The notes beneath the pieces are model-generated. The model saw only the letters and a list, made by a program, of their open reading frames with translations, was not told the origin of the DNA and did not search any database. A stretch of DNA of 64,000 bases from Loxodes magnus (Eukaryota > Ciliophora > Karyorelictea > Loxodida > Loxodidae). The first letter of the stretch is position 1; every line of letters begins with the position of its first letter. The stretch spans positions 186,001 through 250,000 of the forward strand of contig CAMPDV010000196.1 in the NCBI GenBank assembly GCA_946699065.1. Reading direction: 5' to 3'. Position numbers and translations under genes: made by a program. Below, in pieces: positions 12,828 through 25,387 of the stretch.

Positions 12828-13620
12828 CTTTTTAGAACACTTTTTTTAATATTAAAATTCTTATTGAAAAAGCTGCGCGCCAACGAGGTGCTACGTTCTC
12901 TATAATCGTATTTATTTAGATATTTATATCATAAAATACTTATCGACAATTTAAACCTGCCTTTCTAAGATCTTTCTTTAGAGATCATTTTGCTACGGTT
13001 TTTTTTATATTTTATATAAATTTATCATTCCTCTTTTTATTTTGATTTTCTTATTTTTATATCCAATTTCGTTTTGCTTTCTGTTATATCAAGCAAACTT
13101 ATTAATTTTACTATTTATTATTCTTTTTAGCATTGCTAATAGAACATAAGAAAATAAAATTATTTATAGAATATAAGATACAATTTATGCTAAAACATCT
13201 AATTATAAAGCTCTTTTATTTTTTACTCGTATTTTAATAGCTTAATAAACTTCTTCGCTCACTTTTTCTCTGAAGAAGTGAAAAATTATGAAATCTTTAA
13301 TATTATTTGCCATAATTAGGTTTTATACTGTAGATCCTCTCTATAATAGTGATTCTTCTATTTATATTATGAAGTTCTCGTATATTTGCATTTGTTATTT
13401 TTGCTTTCATTTTAGATACAGGAAACTAAAGATTAAGTTTAGCTAGCTATTATATTACTACGATATAGAACTTGAATAAGAATCGTCAAAATGTAGTTTT
13501 GTGATCAAGCAGCTTCTTTCCTTCTTAGTAGATATAAGAAGATAAGAAATTGCTCGTAATAAGGATTGAAGCTTAGTAAGTTGGATACGATAATTAAAAA
13601 TTAATCTTTTTACCGTAAAA
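12828..13620. other. Intergenic upstream of the helicase gene
   Basis: Holds a compact GC-rich block (12871-12898) in otherwise AT-rich DNA and a 7-bp inverted repeat, CTTCTTC...GAAGAAG, at about 13250-13278. A 93-codon plus-strand frame at 13289-13570 ends in TGA, but its composition is weak. No RNA gene was identified. Confidence 0.35.
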
Positions 13621-15937
13621 ATGAAAAGAGTTCTTAGATCTTATTAAGACCTTGCCTTCCAACTAAGCTTACATAAGAATATGGTTATATTACAACCTAC
13701 TGGATCTGGAAAAACACTAATAGCATTTCGCCTTATAAATCATTTTATCTAATAGCAGAACAAGCTAAATTTCTTAAACTACTATTACAAAATGAAGATT
13801 AACTCTCTTAAAAAGTGCATTCTATTAGCTCCAACTAAGCCTATAGCATTGTAACATTACTAAGAGATGGTTGAGGAGTATCCTGATTTGTCTATTATTC
13901 AGGCGATAGGTAAATTAAACTCTACTACAGTATAGAAAATATTAAGTAAGGAGTATCATGTAATTATAGGCACTCCTGGTGTTATAAGCAACTTAATTAA
14001 TAAATAAATACTCCCAAATGATATTTGTCTTGTAGTATTCGATGAAGTGCATCACGCTACCAAAAAGCATAAATACAATGACATAGCTAAACAGTTTCTT
14101 ATTTAGGATATTAGGATAATAGGACTTTCTGCATTTTTAGTCAAAAGAAATACTTCAACTTCATCTGCTGAAGGAGATGTCAAAAAATTGTTGCATAGTT
14201 TAAAAGCGATAAGTCTAAATCCTCCTTTAGAACTAATTCAGAATTTTAAGTCTAATCCAGATGAAATTTTAGTTGAAATCAGACGACAAAAAGAAAAAAC
14301 AGAGGAATATGTAGAGTAATTTGAAAGAGTACTAAAACAGTATTCTGAAAATGAAGAAAAATTTGATGAAATGAAAAGACTTTGCAAAAAATTAGGTCCT
14401 GACTACATTTAATACTTTTAGAACAAAGAGCAAAACGTTGAATTCAACTTTATCCAACTAAAATATTTATCAAGCATTGTAGATAAAATAATTAAGCTAG
14501 TTCTCTAGCATATTCAGACTCCAGAAGATAGAGGGATTATTTTTGTCAAAAGAATCAAACATGTCGAACATATGCAAATGCTACTGCAAGCTATCTTTGA
14601 TTAACTAGGTATATAAATTAAGGTTTAGAAAATAGTAGGATAAGCATCTATGAGGACAAGCGAAGTTAAATAAATTCTAACTTAATTTAAAAATGGAGAA
14701 ATTTAGCTTTTAGTAGCATCATCAGTAGCAGAAGAGGGAATTGATATACAATAATGTAACTTTATAATCGCCCAATTTAACTTAGAAACTGCAAGAAGGT
14801 ATATTCAAACAAAGGGAAGAGCTAGAAAATAGAATAGTAAATACTATGTTTTAGCAACTGTTAATCAGAAAGGATCAATTAAGTAAAAGAATTACTTAAA
14901 AATAAAGGAGCAGACAGAGCAATTTAAGTAAACTACTTGTATGAGTGTTCTTTACGATGCTTAATTTGATATCCAATTTAGGTACGAAAACTCATCTAAA
15001 GAGGTAAAAATTCCCCTAAATACATAAATATCCAAAGAGTAAATCGTTAATCTTAATCCTTTAATGCTAGAAAGATAAGCTTAAAACATTTTCTTTAGCT
15101 AAATTTTTGCATTTCAAGATCCCTAAAACTAAAGTTATTTATATCTATCAGAAAAAATTCCATAGACCTAAACACCTTACTTTTACAGCATGAAATTTAT
15201 GTAAAGTGTAACTATGGAAAATTAAAATCCAGAGATAGATAGCGACATGATGATATAGCTATCGGAAGATTAGTTTTAAGTACTAAAATAGTTTAACATA
15301 GTTATGAACTAATTTTTAGAATAACTAAATATCGCTTCTATCAAGGAATTTTACTATCCAAAATTCCACTCATGTGTTGTTCAAGTAGCAAATGAATTCG
15401 AGGAAGTTAGAAATCAATTAGGAATTCCAAATTTTCAAATGTAGTATGAGAAAGCTGTCCAATAAAGTTAGAACTTTAGTAATGAAGAGGGAGAATGAAG
15501 CTTCTACATAATCGACTGGTATTCGATCTGTCAAGTGATCACTTAACTCTAGTGTGAAATAAAAAATCTCTTACTTTCTATTTATCTAGAAAAACCTTTA
15601 AGCAACAAGGATTCTTTACTAGGAAGAGTTATTTTCAATATGAAGACTAAAAACTTCGAGCGAATTAAAGAAATAAGCGAGAATAAGCAAAGAATTAATA
15701 ACTAAGAAAAAGAGACTTGAATAGTTAAAACATTTGTGATGGATGAATTTACTCATTCATACGATTAGATTGTAACAATTTTTATTACAGAAAGCTAAGC
15801 AAATGAAGTATAAATAAGAAAATTATTTATAATATCCTTTCAATGTAGAATCTTCTCAGTAGTGCTTACTTTTACCTCTCAACTTCGATTTCTGGGGCGC
15901 ATTTATTCATTTATTGAAGTTTAACGATGCTTTTTGA
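13621..15937 (+). CDS. Dicer/RIG-I-type DExH RNA helicase
   Basis: The ATG at 13621 opens MKRVLRSYQDLAFQLSLHKN, a Q-motif-like start, followed by motif I (QPTGSGKT, about residue 25), motif II (DEVHH), a degenerate motif III (IGLSAF instead of SAT), a helical insert (residues ~215-280), motif V (VAEEGIDIQQCN) and motif VI (QTKGRARKQ). This order and the DExH box are those of Dicer/RIG-I/MDA5 helicases, which use ATP to move on double-stranded RNA. About 300 residues follow, with no recognisable RNase III motif (ExxGD) in the window. TGA codons at 15496 and 15718 are read as W. A 19-nt intron (GTAACAATTTTTATTACAG, 15772-15790) restores a good frame to TGA 15935-15937. Coding-like sequence persists to ~16130, so the 3' end is provisional. 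A role in small-RNA pathways is inference from family. Confidence 0.85.
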
Positions 15938-16204
15938 TTTAAATTTCGTTATTTTTTTCATCATTGCTATATAAATTATCATCACTACTTTAACCCTAAT
16001 GCTTACAGCAGTGAAAAAATCAGTCATATAACTTATCTTAAAAGAGCTTTAGAGATATTAAGGAAGATCTCTAGCTTATTTTTCAGATCATTTATCTTTG
16101 CTTAATTTGTATTGGCAAAAGATATGAGAAGAAGGTAAGACTTGCTTATACAATATGATTATATAAGAGAAATTAAAATATTTGTCTGTAAATAGTACAG
16201 TTAA

Positions 16205-18142
16205 TCAAAACAGGCCATAGTCATGTATAACTTTGAATTCAAGTGTATTAACATTCACTTTTATCACTTTCCATTTCAATTCTTAATTAATCATTCATGC
16301 ATATACGTCATTTCCTTTCCTTACTGAAGGACTAAAACACCCTAGATTTTCAGGTAAATCGAACTCCTATATCTCTCATTTACCAGGTAGGTCTTAATCT
16401 TCGAATATATTGAATCTTTCAGACTTAATAAGATCTACTTTATTAACTCATTTTCCGCCTTTTCCATATAATCCTGCTTTACCCCATCCTCCAAAATAAA
16501 CCAACGGGTATAGAGTACATGCAATAGAGTCCAGTCCAACAGGAAGGGAAAGTTTGATTTGTTCTCACTAATCACTTAAAACATTATACTTCTCTATGCT
16601 TTTTAAGAATTTCAACTTCCCAGACTATCTTTAAGTTCCTCCAAGAACATAAATAAAGTTATTTCTATCAGATAAAGCACTACACCCTTATCTCTTTTCA
16701 TTAAGCGATGATTTCATTTTTCAGTTTTAATTAAGATTTTTAGAATTGATGGACTCTACAGAATTCAGATCCTTTTCTTTATTGTTATAACCTGCTATTA
16801 CAAAAACTCTATGTCTACACGAAGTTATTGTAAAGAATTTCCTGGCTTAGTTTAAGTCCTATAATTTAGTGCATTTGCCATTTAGATTAACCAGCTACAC
16901 TGTCTTTAAATCTATTTTTTTAGTTTGGCCTCCTATTACTAGAATTTACTCTCCTATTGCATAAGCTCTAGCGCATTCAGGTATATCAAAGCTTACTTTT
17001 ATTTCTTAATACTTTTAAGTGTCAATAAAGAACAGATGGATCTTTTTACTTCCATGCTGGAGTTCATATACAAACTTCTTTAAGTTTTGCTATCCTCCTA
17101 TGATGGAACTATTGTCTGTACTCCAAGACATATTCCTTGCACCTATAAACTGTTTAGACTCTATTTTTTATAGTGCTGGCATATTTGATAACTCATAAAT
17201 TGACTTGTATTACAATAATTGAGCCTAAATTTCCTATCATTCTGATGACTCTGTTTCAATTGATTCAATCATCCGACTCAATTGAACAAAATCAGGTCTA
17301 TTTTCTTCCCTATGCTTAAGCATTTCTTACAGCAAGTAAATTATTTTGTTGCTGTATTTAGAAGAAATTCTTAACATCCTTTCGAAGATTTGTTACTCAC
17401 TGTTTAGTTCATTTAAGCCATCAATCTCTTCTAATAAAATCATTTCCAATAGACTAATCCCCAAACTGAATACATCAGATTTGTAGATATCATGTGCTGC
17501 AAAATTCTCTACTTGAACGCCTTGTTGCAGTTTTTAATAATTCATCATTTCAATAGGAGATAAATATGCAGGAGTACCTCTTAAGGTTTTAGTTTTCTAT
17601 ATTTGTTCTATTTATGTAGCTTCACCAAAATCTCCCAACTTAGGATTTCCCTAAGCATCTAGAAAGATATTTTTTGGTTTGATATCTCTATGTGCAATAT
17701 TCTTTGCTTGCATAATATACCCAGCTTTTATTAAGTGCTTAAACATGCTTCATGCCTTGTCATCATCATAATATGAACCCTAATCCTTGTATTTACTCAC
17801 TTGCTGCTTTCTCAAGTCAATGTCTTATTATAAATCTCCTTGAGAGCAATACTCAAAAATGATGACAAACTAGTGTGAACATGAGTTTTCTGTGCTTGGC
17901 AAATGAAAATAATTAATAACCTTACAAAAGTTCGTGCTAGATATTGAGTAAAGTATTTGCTACTTCGAAGCTTCTTACTCAGCTTGCTTAATGAGCCCTT
18001 CACTTCCTTAATAAATTTTAATAATATGGAGTTCTTAAAGTTGAGTCTCCTTAGCAAGAATTACATTTATTAGGAAGAACTAATCCCGATCTTCGCTTAT
18101 CTATTTCTGTATTTCGTAATTTTCAAATCAATTAGATAGCAT
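16205..18142 (-). CDS. Protein kinase fused to kelch repeats (645 aa)
   Basis: ATG 18142 (MLSNWFENYEIQKQ) to TGA 16207-16205, no intron needed. Residues ~1-260 are a Ser/Thr kinase: lysine in IIKIY, helix-C glutamate in AEQEA, hinge FEYCSQGDL, catalytic loop HRDIKPKN, LGDFG and the activation end GTPAYLSPIE. No GxGxxG nucleotide loop is visible where it should be (QKQISEDRDQFF), so ATP binding may be weak or the fold divergent. After a linker, residues ~340-590 contain kelch-like units with paired glycines (SIIGGQ, VIGGQ, VIAGYNNKEKDLNSVE, YVLGGTQ, VYFGGWGK). Kelch blades form a beta-propeller for protein binding. The kinase-kelch fusion suggests propeller-guided substrate choice (inference). 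TGA is used for W at several sites, including DDDKAWSMFK. Confidence 0.9.
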
Positions 18143-19054
18143 TTTTAATTATTAGATATTTTAACTTATAATTAAAATGGAAAGTAACATATTTCATATT
18201 TACCATCTACCACTTCTAACCCAACTATGCTTTATATCTATTTATAAATTTAACTATCAATGCTGTACTAAGAGACTAAAGCTTTCTTTTGCTCCCTATA
18301 TTTTATATAAAGCAAAGGCAAACTTAGTGACATTTGTTTATACGATAAGTTCGTTGAATATCATAGCTAATTATATCATTATAGCCTTTTTCTTTATTGA
18401 TAGTCAATGAAGCCTTTACTTAATCTCACATCCTACACATAAGTATGCTAGTAATAATGACGATTGTTACATGTAACTTCCCTTTAAGTATTAGCTTAAA
18501 AATACTTTCTTAATATAAATTGGTTCACATAAATTGAACCTACTAAATAATAGTCATTTTAATATATTAAAGAGCATCTCTTAATAAGGCAATTGAAGTA
18601 GAACCTATTACATCTAGCTAACCATCTCTTTTCAAGTTTGTTGGCTTAAGTTTAAATAGTTCTTATATTTCAGTAAGGTAGTAAAAAGTAACATTCATTG
18701 ACAGTTTTAATCGTGAATGGCATTATAAGGCGATTTAAAGCAGTGTGATTTAGCTTAATTTATATAATTGATTGGTGTTGATGTATTTGAGCTTTATTAA
18801 CCAATTTTACTATATCAAAACGAAAGATTACTTCCTTTTCTGTATCCTATTTTGTATCTACCATCATAATAGGAAATCCCAACTATCTAAGTTGGTTTTT
18901 ATCCTACAACCTTCAATTTATTAAATCTATAACTCTTATAATCTGTATCCTTATTCTAGGACTTAAGCTAAAAATACTGAAGCTTAGTTATAAAGTTTAA
19001 TGATGTATATTAGTAAGAAATGATAAGGAAATCTATTTTATGATATAAATGTTC
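18143..19054. other. Intergenic between divergent/convergent genes
   Basis: A 77-codon plus-strand ORF (18177-18410), 34 bases from the kinase start, ends in TGA but is hydrophobic and Tyr/Ile-rich with no support. A short hairpin (CCAAC...GTTGG) lies near 18879-18895. Otherwise nothing is recognised. Confidence 0.35.
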
Positions 19055-19558
19055 TCACATACCATCTTTTACATTAAACTTATCTGGGTTAAGGCCCAAA
19101 CCATCTATTTTCTTCAAATTTTCTAGTTTAATTTCCTTAGCTTTCATCTTAACCTCTTCTTTCTACAGTCTTCTCTCCATTTTCTTTTATTTGTCTATGT
19201 ATTCAGGAGTTTCATAAGGTGACTCTGGCTAATCTTTGGGTTGATTGGTATATCCTAAGTCTAAGGCATATTTAACTACGCATTCTTTAAAATCTCTATG
19301 TAGTTATATATTCTTTGATCCTGGTGCTGGTGGATTAGGAGCAAAAACTCTAAAATAGCATTCAGAACTAATACACTCATTCATACAATTCTCAGGATTA
19401 CCATTAAACTCAGGAGCTAAGTTTTCTAGAGGAACGTTGCATTAAGGTCTGCATTACTTCTAAACCTGTTTAAAGTATTCAGAAATGTGTCTTTTAGCTT
19501 GGAAAGTACAAAGCAATGAAAAAAGTAGTGAGATAAGTATTACTTGCTTTAAAGTCAT
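19055..19558 (-). CDS. Secreted cysteine-motif protein (167 aa)
   Basis: ATG 19558 starts a classical signal peptide (MTLKQVILISLLFSLLCTFQ). The mature part has paired cysteines, CRPQC, then CMNECISSECYFRVF, and LHRDFKECVVKYALDLGY. The C-terminal ~60 residues are charged and helical (KKMERRLQKEEVKMKAKEIK), and TGA 19057-19055 closes the frame. The CMxxCxSxxCYxxVF...RxFxxCV layout resembles a small conserved secretory-pathway family in other eukaryotes, but I cannot name it with confidence. No transmembrane segment follows the signal peptide, so an ER-luminal or secreted protein is likely. Confidence 0.85.
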
Positions 19559-19964
19559 TGGAAAATATAATTCGGATAAACAAATCACTGCTTAAATATC
19601 TTTACTCTCAATAAAAAATGTAGCATGTATACTAAACTCTTTATAATACAAATTATTAAGCTCTTGTATTTAACAGACTAGCGTTTGCTATTAATACACC
19701 AAGATAAACTGATGTGATGTGTGAACTATTAAGAGATAAACTTTTATTATGAGTTAGTTAATTATCAACAGATTCTTTTTAGGTTTGACTCAATATAGAA
19801 CCTTTCAAAAGGTATCATATTATAATGTTTATCTTTGAAGTGAATCTTCTATTTAGTATATAAACCTTAAGACTCTAACTCTTTAAGTGTTAGATTGTAA
19901 CCTTTTTATAATCTGATATTTATTCAATTATATAAAGATTTATTAGCTATAGTTACAGTAGAAA

Positions 19965-21828
19965 TCATATTCTTTATCTTTCTTTTAGAAAGCAACCTGT
20001 TGCTTTTGATGTATCTATCTTATAAACAAAGCTATAAGCTTTTCCTTTCTTCTGCCTCGCTTTTTTATCTTGTATAATCCCTTTCATATAGAATCCTTTG
20101 GTAACCCTATATTTTATAAAGAAGGGAGTTAGAATATCTTTCATATACTAAGAATAATCTATCTTTTTACTATTTTACCAAAGAAATTAATAAATGGCTA
20201 GCTTGGCAGCGAAAAATACAACTCTAACCTTTGCTTCTTGTCTTTAAAAAGCCGTAGAACCGGATAAAAAATGCTTACTTTTTATACTTAGCAAAATTAT
20301 AGGATTCTGCATTGTGTTTGGAAGCATAATTTTGAAGGTACCGTAGATATTCAAAATGTGGAAGAATAAATCTAGCAAGGGGATATCAGAGATGTCATTC
20401 GTTGTAGAGCTATTTTAGTTTTCTATTGGGTTAGCTTATAATATGCATATAAGATCGCCTTTTAGTACCTATGGAGAAAACTTATTTATACTAATTTAGA
20501 GTTATATCTAAGTGTTTTTATTCTACTTGTATAGAGGATAAAATGTATAAGGTATAATATTAAGACTAGTTGCAATCTTTACCTCTACTGTAGTTTTATT
20601 CATGGAAATACTACCTGAATCATTTTGAACTGTTATAGGTTCTATCCCTATCATATTCGTGATTTTTGTCAAATGTCCTTAAATTACAGAAAACTGAAGA
20701 AATTAATCTACCGGCCAACTTGCTTTTATTACATAATTACTAAATCTAGCAGGGATTGTAGCCAGGATTTTTACAACATTCTAAGAAGTAAATGATAAGC
20801 TAGTGATGACAAACTATTTACTAAAATTCTTTTTCAACTTCACAATAGTAGCTTAATGTATTCTCTACTGGAGAGCACCTTTAGAAAAGGAAATTAAGAA
20901 AGAGTAATGAGAAATTATAAGTTTGATAACAACTCCTTATTTATTATTTTCGTTCTTTTTCATTTAACTTGCATCTATTTTAAGGATAATAGATTTAACT
21001 TTCTTTTAGTTCTTTATATCTATCTTATTACACTTTATTAGCCTAAATCTTAATTCAACTAATAAATTAAGTCAATCTAAAGCTTATATCTATAAGGGTT
21101 TTTATTTGCTAATACTTGGAAAAAAAGCAGGAATTAGATTAATTTGAGAGACTAAAAATACGCTCCACTATTAGCAAATATCAAGAATCAACAATTTGCT
21201 ACTTTAACTACAGCAAATTTATGAAATCAAACTAAGAGTCAGATACTCTAGCAATAGCCTTTTTATTACATAAATACAAGGAGCAGTAAACTTATTTCTC
21301 AACTATATTACCATTAAGATTCTTGAAAGGAATTGGAATATCATTAGTATAGCTTCTGCATTGCTAGTTCATATTAATATTCTTAAGATCTAAAGCTGAA
21401 CATGTGAATTAAATGTTAGCCTTCCTTAAATACAAATGTCCTTTATCTATTAAATAAAGTAGCAAGGATATTCTCGATCACTAAGGAAAGCATGAAGGGA
21501 TATTAATCTCATAGTAATTATTAAATAAATCCTTCAAGTATAATGCTAAACTTAAATTAGCTTTAGAAGGATGATAAGTATTTTGGTTATTATGTATTTA
21601 AATCTTTAAGTTAAAATATAGAATTATAGAGTTTAATGAAGGTCAAAATTATGATCCATATATTTCTGGTGGTATGCTTCTATTTAATTATCTAATTTAG
21701 ACAAGTTATCTAAGAAATACTTAGAGCAAATCTTTAAAGGTATTCAAGCCTACACATAATATTCCTCTCTTAACTAAATAGTGAAAACAAGCAAAAGAGA
21801 AGAGTTATTGAAGTACGATTGAGTACAT
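19965..21828 (-). CDS. Probable secreted or membrane protein, two exons
   Basis: The 3' exon (about 20985-19965, ending TGA 19967-19965) reads as a beta-rich protein: SFTSQNVVKILATIPARFSN, ENDSGSISMNKTT-type stretches, and a basic end, KGIIQDKKARQKKGKAYSF. The 5' exon uses another frame, from ATG 21828 (MYSIVLQQLFSFACFHYLV, signal-peptide-like), and contains SIPPEIYGSQFWPSLNSII and several cysteines (IPSCFPQ, FTCSALDL, QQCRSYT). The frames can be joined by an intron near 21030-21000, but I cannot fix its ends. I do not recognise the family; an extracellular beta-sandwich protein is inference. The first ~190 bases overlap, antisense, the 5' end of the decayed FkbM copy. Confidence 0.6.
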
Positions 21829-22820
21829 GAACTATAAAAGAATAGAAAGGATTAAAAAATAGTTGAATACCTGCTTTAGTTCTAAGAAACAAGAAAGTTA
21901 AGTAAACTTATTTAGTCTAAAAAAATTAAGTTTAGAGGTAATGAAATTGAAGTCTTCTACTGCAAAAAAAGATTTGATGTTCAAGTTAATGAAACTTGTG
22001 GGGATTTAGAGATGAAAGTTGCAATCTATAATTTAATACAACCCTGATTTAAAGTAATTGAAGGAGGTACTCATGTAGGAATGTACACATTAAGAATGGC
22101 TTCTATATTAAATGAAAAATAAGGAGGTAAATTATATGGATTTGAAGCAAACAAACTTGTTGCTACTCTGCTTAACGAATCCATTTACGCTAATAACTTT
22201 TAGAATAATGTTGAACTTCACAATTTTGCATTGTATAATCAATCTAACTTAATGTCCATTTATGGGTTTAAAAGGAGTTATGGTTCGACACTAACTCACA
22301 TTGCAACTAAACGAAAAAATATTTCTTAAATAATTTATCATACTGATAACCAAAAAAATCCTGCAATTTTTGAAATGTTTGCTGTATCTCTTGATGACTT
22401 CTTTCCTGAAGAAGTACTTCCAGAAGTAAATTTTATTAAGATGGATATGGAGCATAGCGAAATTTAAGCTTTGCTAGGAGCTTAGAAACTAATAACTAGA
22501 TCTAAAAACGTGGTTATCATAATTGAAATGATTGGAATAACTTACCATATCTTCTCTAAGAAAATAATAGACGATTGTTTCGACTAGCTCAGTACTTTAG
22601 GATTTAAATTCTGAAATTTAAAATAGAAAAGTAAAAAGATGGTGAATTATTGTGTTCAATGGTTTAAAAAGAATAATTTAACGAAGTTCCAGACTAAGAA
22701 AAATGACTTTAGCCTATTGATTCTTAATAAATGTACGAAAAATCTCAAATAAAGGGAAAGCCTCTTGATATTTTAATAGCAAGAGAACATACCTTAAACT
22801 ACTATTTTCAGAAGAAACAA
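21636..22820 (+). pseudogene. Decayed FkbM-type methyltransferase copy
   Basis: This is a diverged duplicate of the intact gene at 27193-28389, alignable from the start codon to the end. The core is preserved: VIEGGTHVGMYTLR (SAM-binding), LYGFEANKLVATLL, SLDDFFPEEVLPEVNFIKMD and NVVIIIEMIGI. Three lesions relative to the intact copy are visible. A frame break occurs between the 5' membrane-anchor region and the core (~21760-21785), a one-base deletion occurs at ~22617-22650, and the stop TGA is replaced by CAA at 22818. Its 5' end also overlaps an opposite-strand gene. Together these suggest a dead duplicate, although single-base assembly errors could mimic two of the lesions. Confidence 0.75.
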
Positions 22821-23011
22821 ATTTAACTTAGATTTAACAATTCATTTTTCTTAATTTTAAGTATAAAAATAGTATTAATAGTACTCAAATTACATCAATA
22901 GTAGTTAAATCCTACTTTTTATTTTTAAGACTTTTGGCTTTAACTAAGTAATAATTAAAATTAAAAGAGTAGATAAGTAAATAAGAAGGTAATAGGGTTA
23001 TATCTATAATT

Positions 23012-24265
23012 ATGAGTTCTCTTCTAAGATGGTTGAATTATTAAATGATTATAGTGTAATTTATCATAAATAGCTTTCTTTTATTAGAACAAATCAATAC
23101 AAAATTATTTGATTCTATTGTCAAATTCGAGTTAATCAGTAATAAACCTCATTTCCTCCTTAACTTCTGTGATAATAACTATAAAGATTTTTAGCAAATA
23201 TAATCCCTCGATTTATGGGAAGAATTTGCTTAAGAAACCTCTGGAAAGATCCTTTTTAAAACTATTCTAAAAAATTATCTTAAGATTTGAGATATTAAAG
23301 TCAAAGAATGTTTGAAAGTCTTCTCATTTACACTATTTTAATCCAGTCTGCTCCTTAAAGGGCTAATTAAATGGTTTTAAATCAGTATTCGTATATTTTA
23401 AGACAAGTGTCTTTATTAATTTTATCTCTTCTCTATAAAATCTTGCTAAATTCTTCGTATTTCTTGAACTATAACCTTCTTCTTAAACTTATTAGCCTTC
23501 CTTTTTAAAGTTATAACGTATCATTACTTATTATTCGCTCTCTTCATTTTATTCAGAACATCTCTCTTTAATTCCTAATCAAAGTGCTAATAGCCTTACG
23601 TTAATTTGTTCTTAATTAATCTAAAATTCATAAAATAATATAATAAATTAACGTAGCTTCTCCAATATTAGGTTTACCATTATTTTAACTGTTCAAAACT
23701 GCTAATAGGATACTTCTTTAAAAATGGAATCTCAGTAGATTGCATCTCTCAGTACTACCAAGGTAGTGTTCTCATATTCCAAGTCAGATTCCAAGACAAA
23801 TAATTGCCAGAACCTAAGGTTATTCTGTTTCAGGTCCCAAAAATCATCCAAAGCAGAAAAGAAATAATCGATTATGTGTACTTAATTTCCCCATCCTTTG
23901 ATGAAGCTATCCTTTTCTTCACTTCTCTTTCATGGCTTAAGTTTCTGCGGAGGTTCTTAAAGGAGCTATAAACCTTTTATCTTGCTTTTTATCTTTTATT
24001 ACTCCTTATCTTCCTAGATTAATTTAAAACCTAATTATAGTTTATATAGGTTTTCTTACCTAGTATTTTAGAATCCTGTCAACTATAATAGACATAGCAT
24101 TCATTTCTTTTCTAACTTCTTGTTTAGCACTTCTAAATAAAGATTTAATTGAAAGTAGACTTTATTATTTAACCTTCAATATACTTATCAATAAGGAGTT
24201 AAAGAAGATTGTAGCATCCTAGATTTGAGTAAATGATGTAAGCACTTGACTCACATTATATCTGA
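23012..24265 (+). CDS. Membrane protein of unknown function (417 aa)
   Basis: ATG 23012 (MSSLLRWLNYQMIIVQFIIN) to TGA 24263-24265, one frame with two internal TGA codons read as W (LKIWDIKVK, ISWTITFF). Likely membrane segments are FSFTLFQSSLLLKGLI, ITFFLNLLAFLFKVITYHYL and FYLAFYLLLLLIFLDQF. Between them is a soluble part containing NGISVDCISQYYQGSVLIFQ, VILFQVPKIIQSRKEIIDYV and SPSFDEAILFFTSLSW, followed by a Gln-rich C-terminus. The family is not recognised. The gene starts ~190 bases downstream of the FkbM pseudogene on the same strand. Confidence 0.65.
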
Positions 24266-24361
24266 TATTAGATCAAAAACTCTTACATTTTCCTTTAGAA
24301 CTTTCCATTTATCCAGAAGATTTCGTTACATACTTCTATAAAAGAACCTTATAGCTAATGC

Positions 24362-25387
24362 TCATAAAGAATAGCTTGATAATTTCAAAACAATAATTTT
24401 AGCTTTAAAGTACAATTATTAAAATAAGGAGTAATGGGATATGATAATTAAATTAGATTAAAAAATGAAATAATCAGGAATATTTATTAAAAAACTTTTT
24501 ACGCCAGTTGCTGCTTTTTGGCGGGTTATCGGTTTTCCTTTCGGTGAGTTATAATAGTCAAAATGACTTGGATCGTCTAACAGTATGCTTAGTATGGAGA
24601 CTTAGTCTTCTGGTACGAGGTAAAATCTGTCTAACGGTAAAGTTTTTTTCTTGCATATTCGTTGTTAGGATTACATTAGAGGTGATTTTGCATTCTTCTT
24701 AAATTTTGTATCTTTTGTCTTTTTTTCTTAATGCTTACTGCTCCTGATAGGTTTAAATTCTCCAGTAGTTCCTCTATTTTTCAAAAAGTCTATAGATGTG
24801 CCAGCCATACCACATAGGTAGCATTATTTCTGAGACTTGGCTTACTTGTATTTGGCGGGAGAAGGAGTTTTAGGCTAGGAATGCCCATTCTCTTCTAATT
24901 CCATCATTTCAGGACCTATTATTTGCTGTTATAGCTGTTCTTGGGCTTTGTCCAACTTCCCAAGATACTCCGCTAGCTAATATCTAAGGTCTTTCACTTC
25001 ATCTCTGAGTCCCTGGACTTCCTTCTAAAAACAGGCCTGGAGTTTCTAGTTTAGAGCCAGCCCGCTGTTACATAGTTTCATAGCATATTCAGTTTGTGCT
25101 TTGAACCTTCCCACTTCCTGGTTAAGTTCGGTAATTATCATTGCAACTACTTCAGATTGTTCTTGTTACTCCGACTTAGCCGTTTAAAATTCCCTGACCT
25201 CTGGTATTTATCATTTTTTTTCTTAGGTTTTTCAGTGGTCAGAGGGGGCATCTAGTTAAGTATAAAGGTGCTTAAAGGAAGGCTTGAAGATTGCTTGCTA
25301 CAAGTTTTATGTTGTAGCTTGCTCGGCTCCTTCAATTTTCATCTCTACCTTTGTCAAGTTGGTGAATGTCTTCCTTTAACCTTCCAT
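24362..25387 (-). CDS. GC-richer coiled-coil protein
   Basis: The frame from ATG 25387 (MEGQRKTFTNLTKVEMKIEG) is continuous through a long heptad region (TELNQEVGRFKAQTEYAMKL, DLRYQLAEYLGKLDKAQEQL), then a basic segment with CYLCGMAG (a single CX2C) and a tail with LDDPSHFDYYNSPKGKP. TGA at two sites near the N-terminus is W. The 3' end is uncertain: the first in-frame TGA is at 24364-24362, but the last ~40 codons look non-coding, so an intron or an earlier end is likely near 24480. Base composition is visibly richer in G and C than its neighbours. The family is unknown; structural or mobile-element origin cannot be decided. Confidence 0.6.

Noticed and set aside
13289..13570. 93-codon plus-strand frame before the helicase
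   Set aside because: Ends in TGA and has an acceptable second half, but the first half is Ile/Tyr/Phe-rich and nothing else supports it.
18177..18410. 77-codon plus-strand ORF just upstream of the kinase-kelch gene
   Set aside because: Hydrophobic, Ile/Tyr-rich, no homology; expected by chance in AT-rich DNA.
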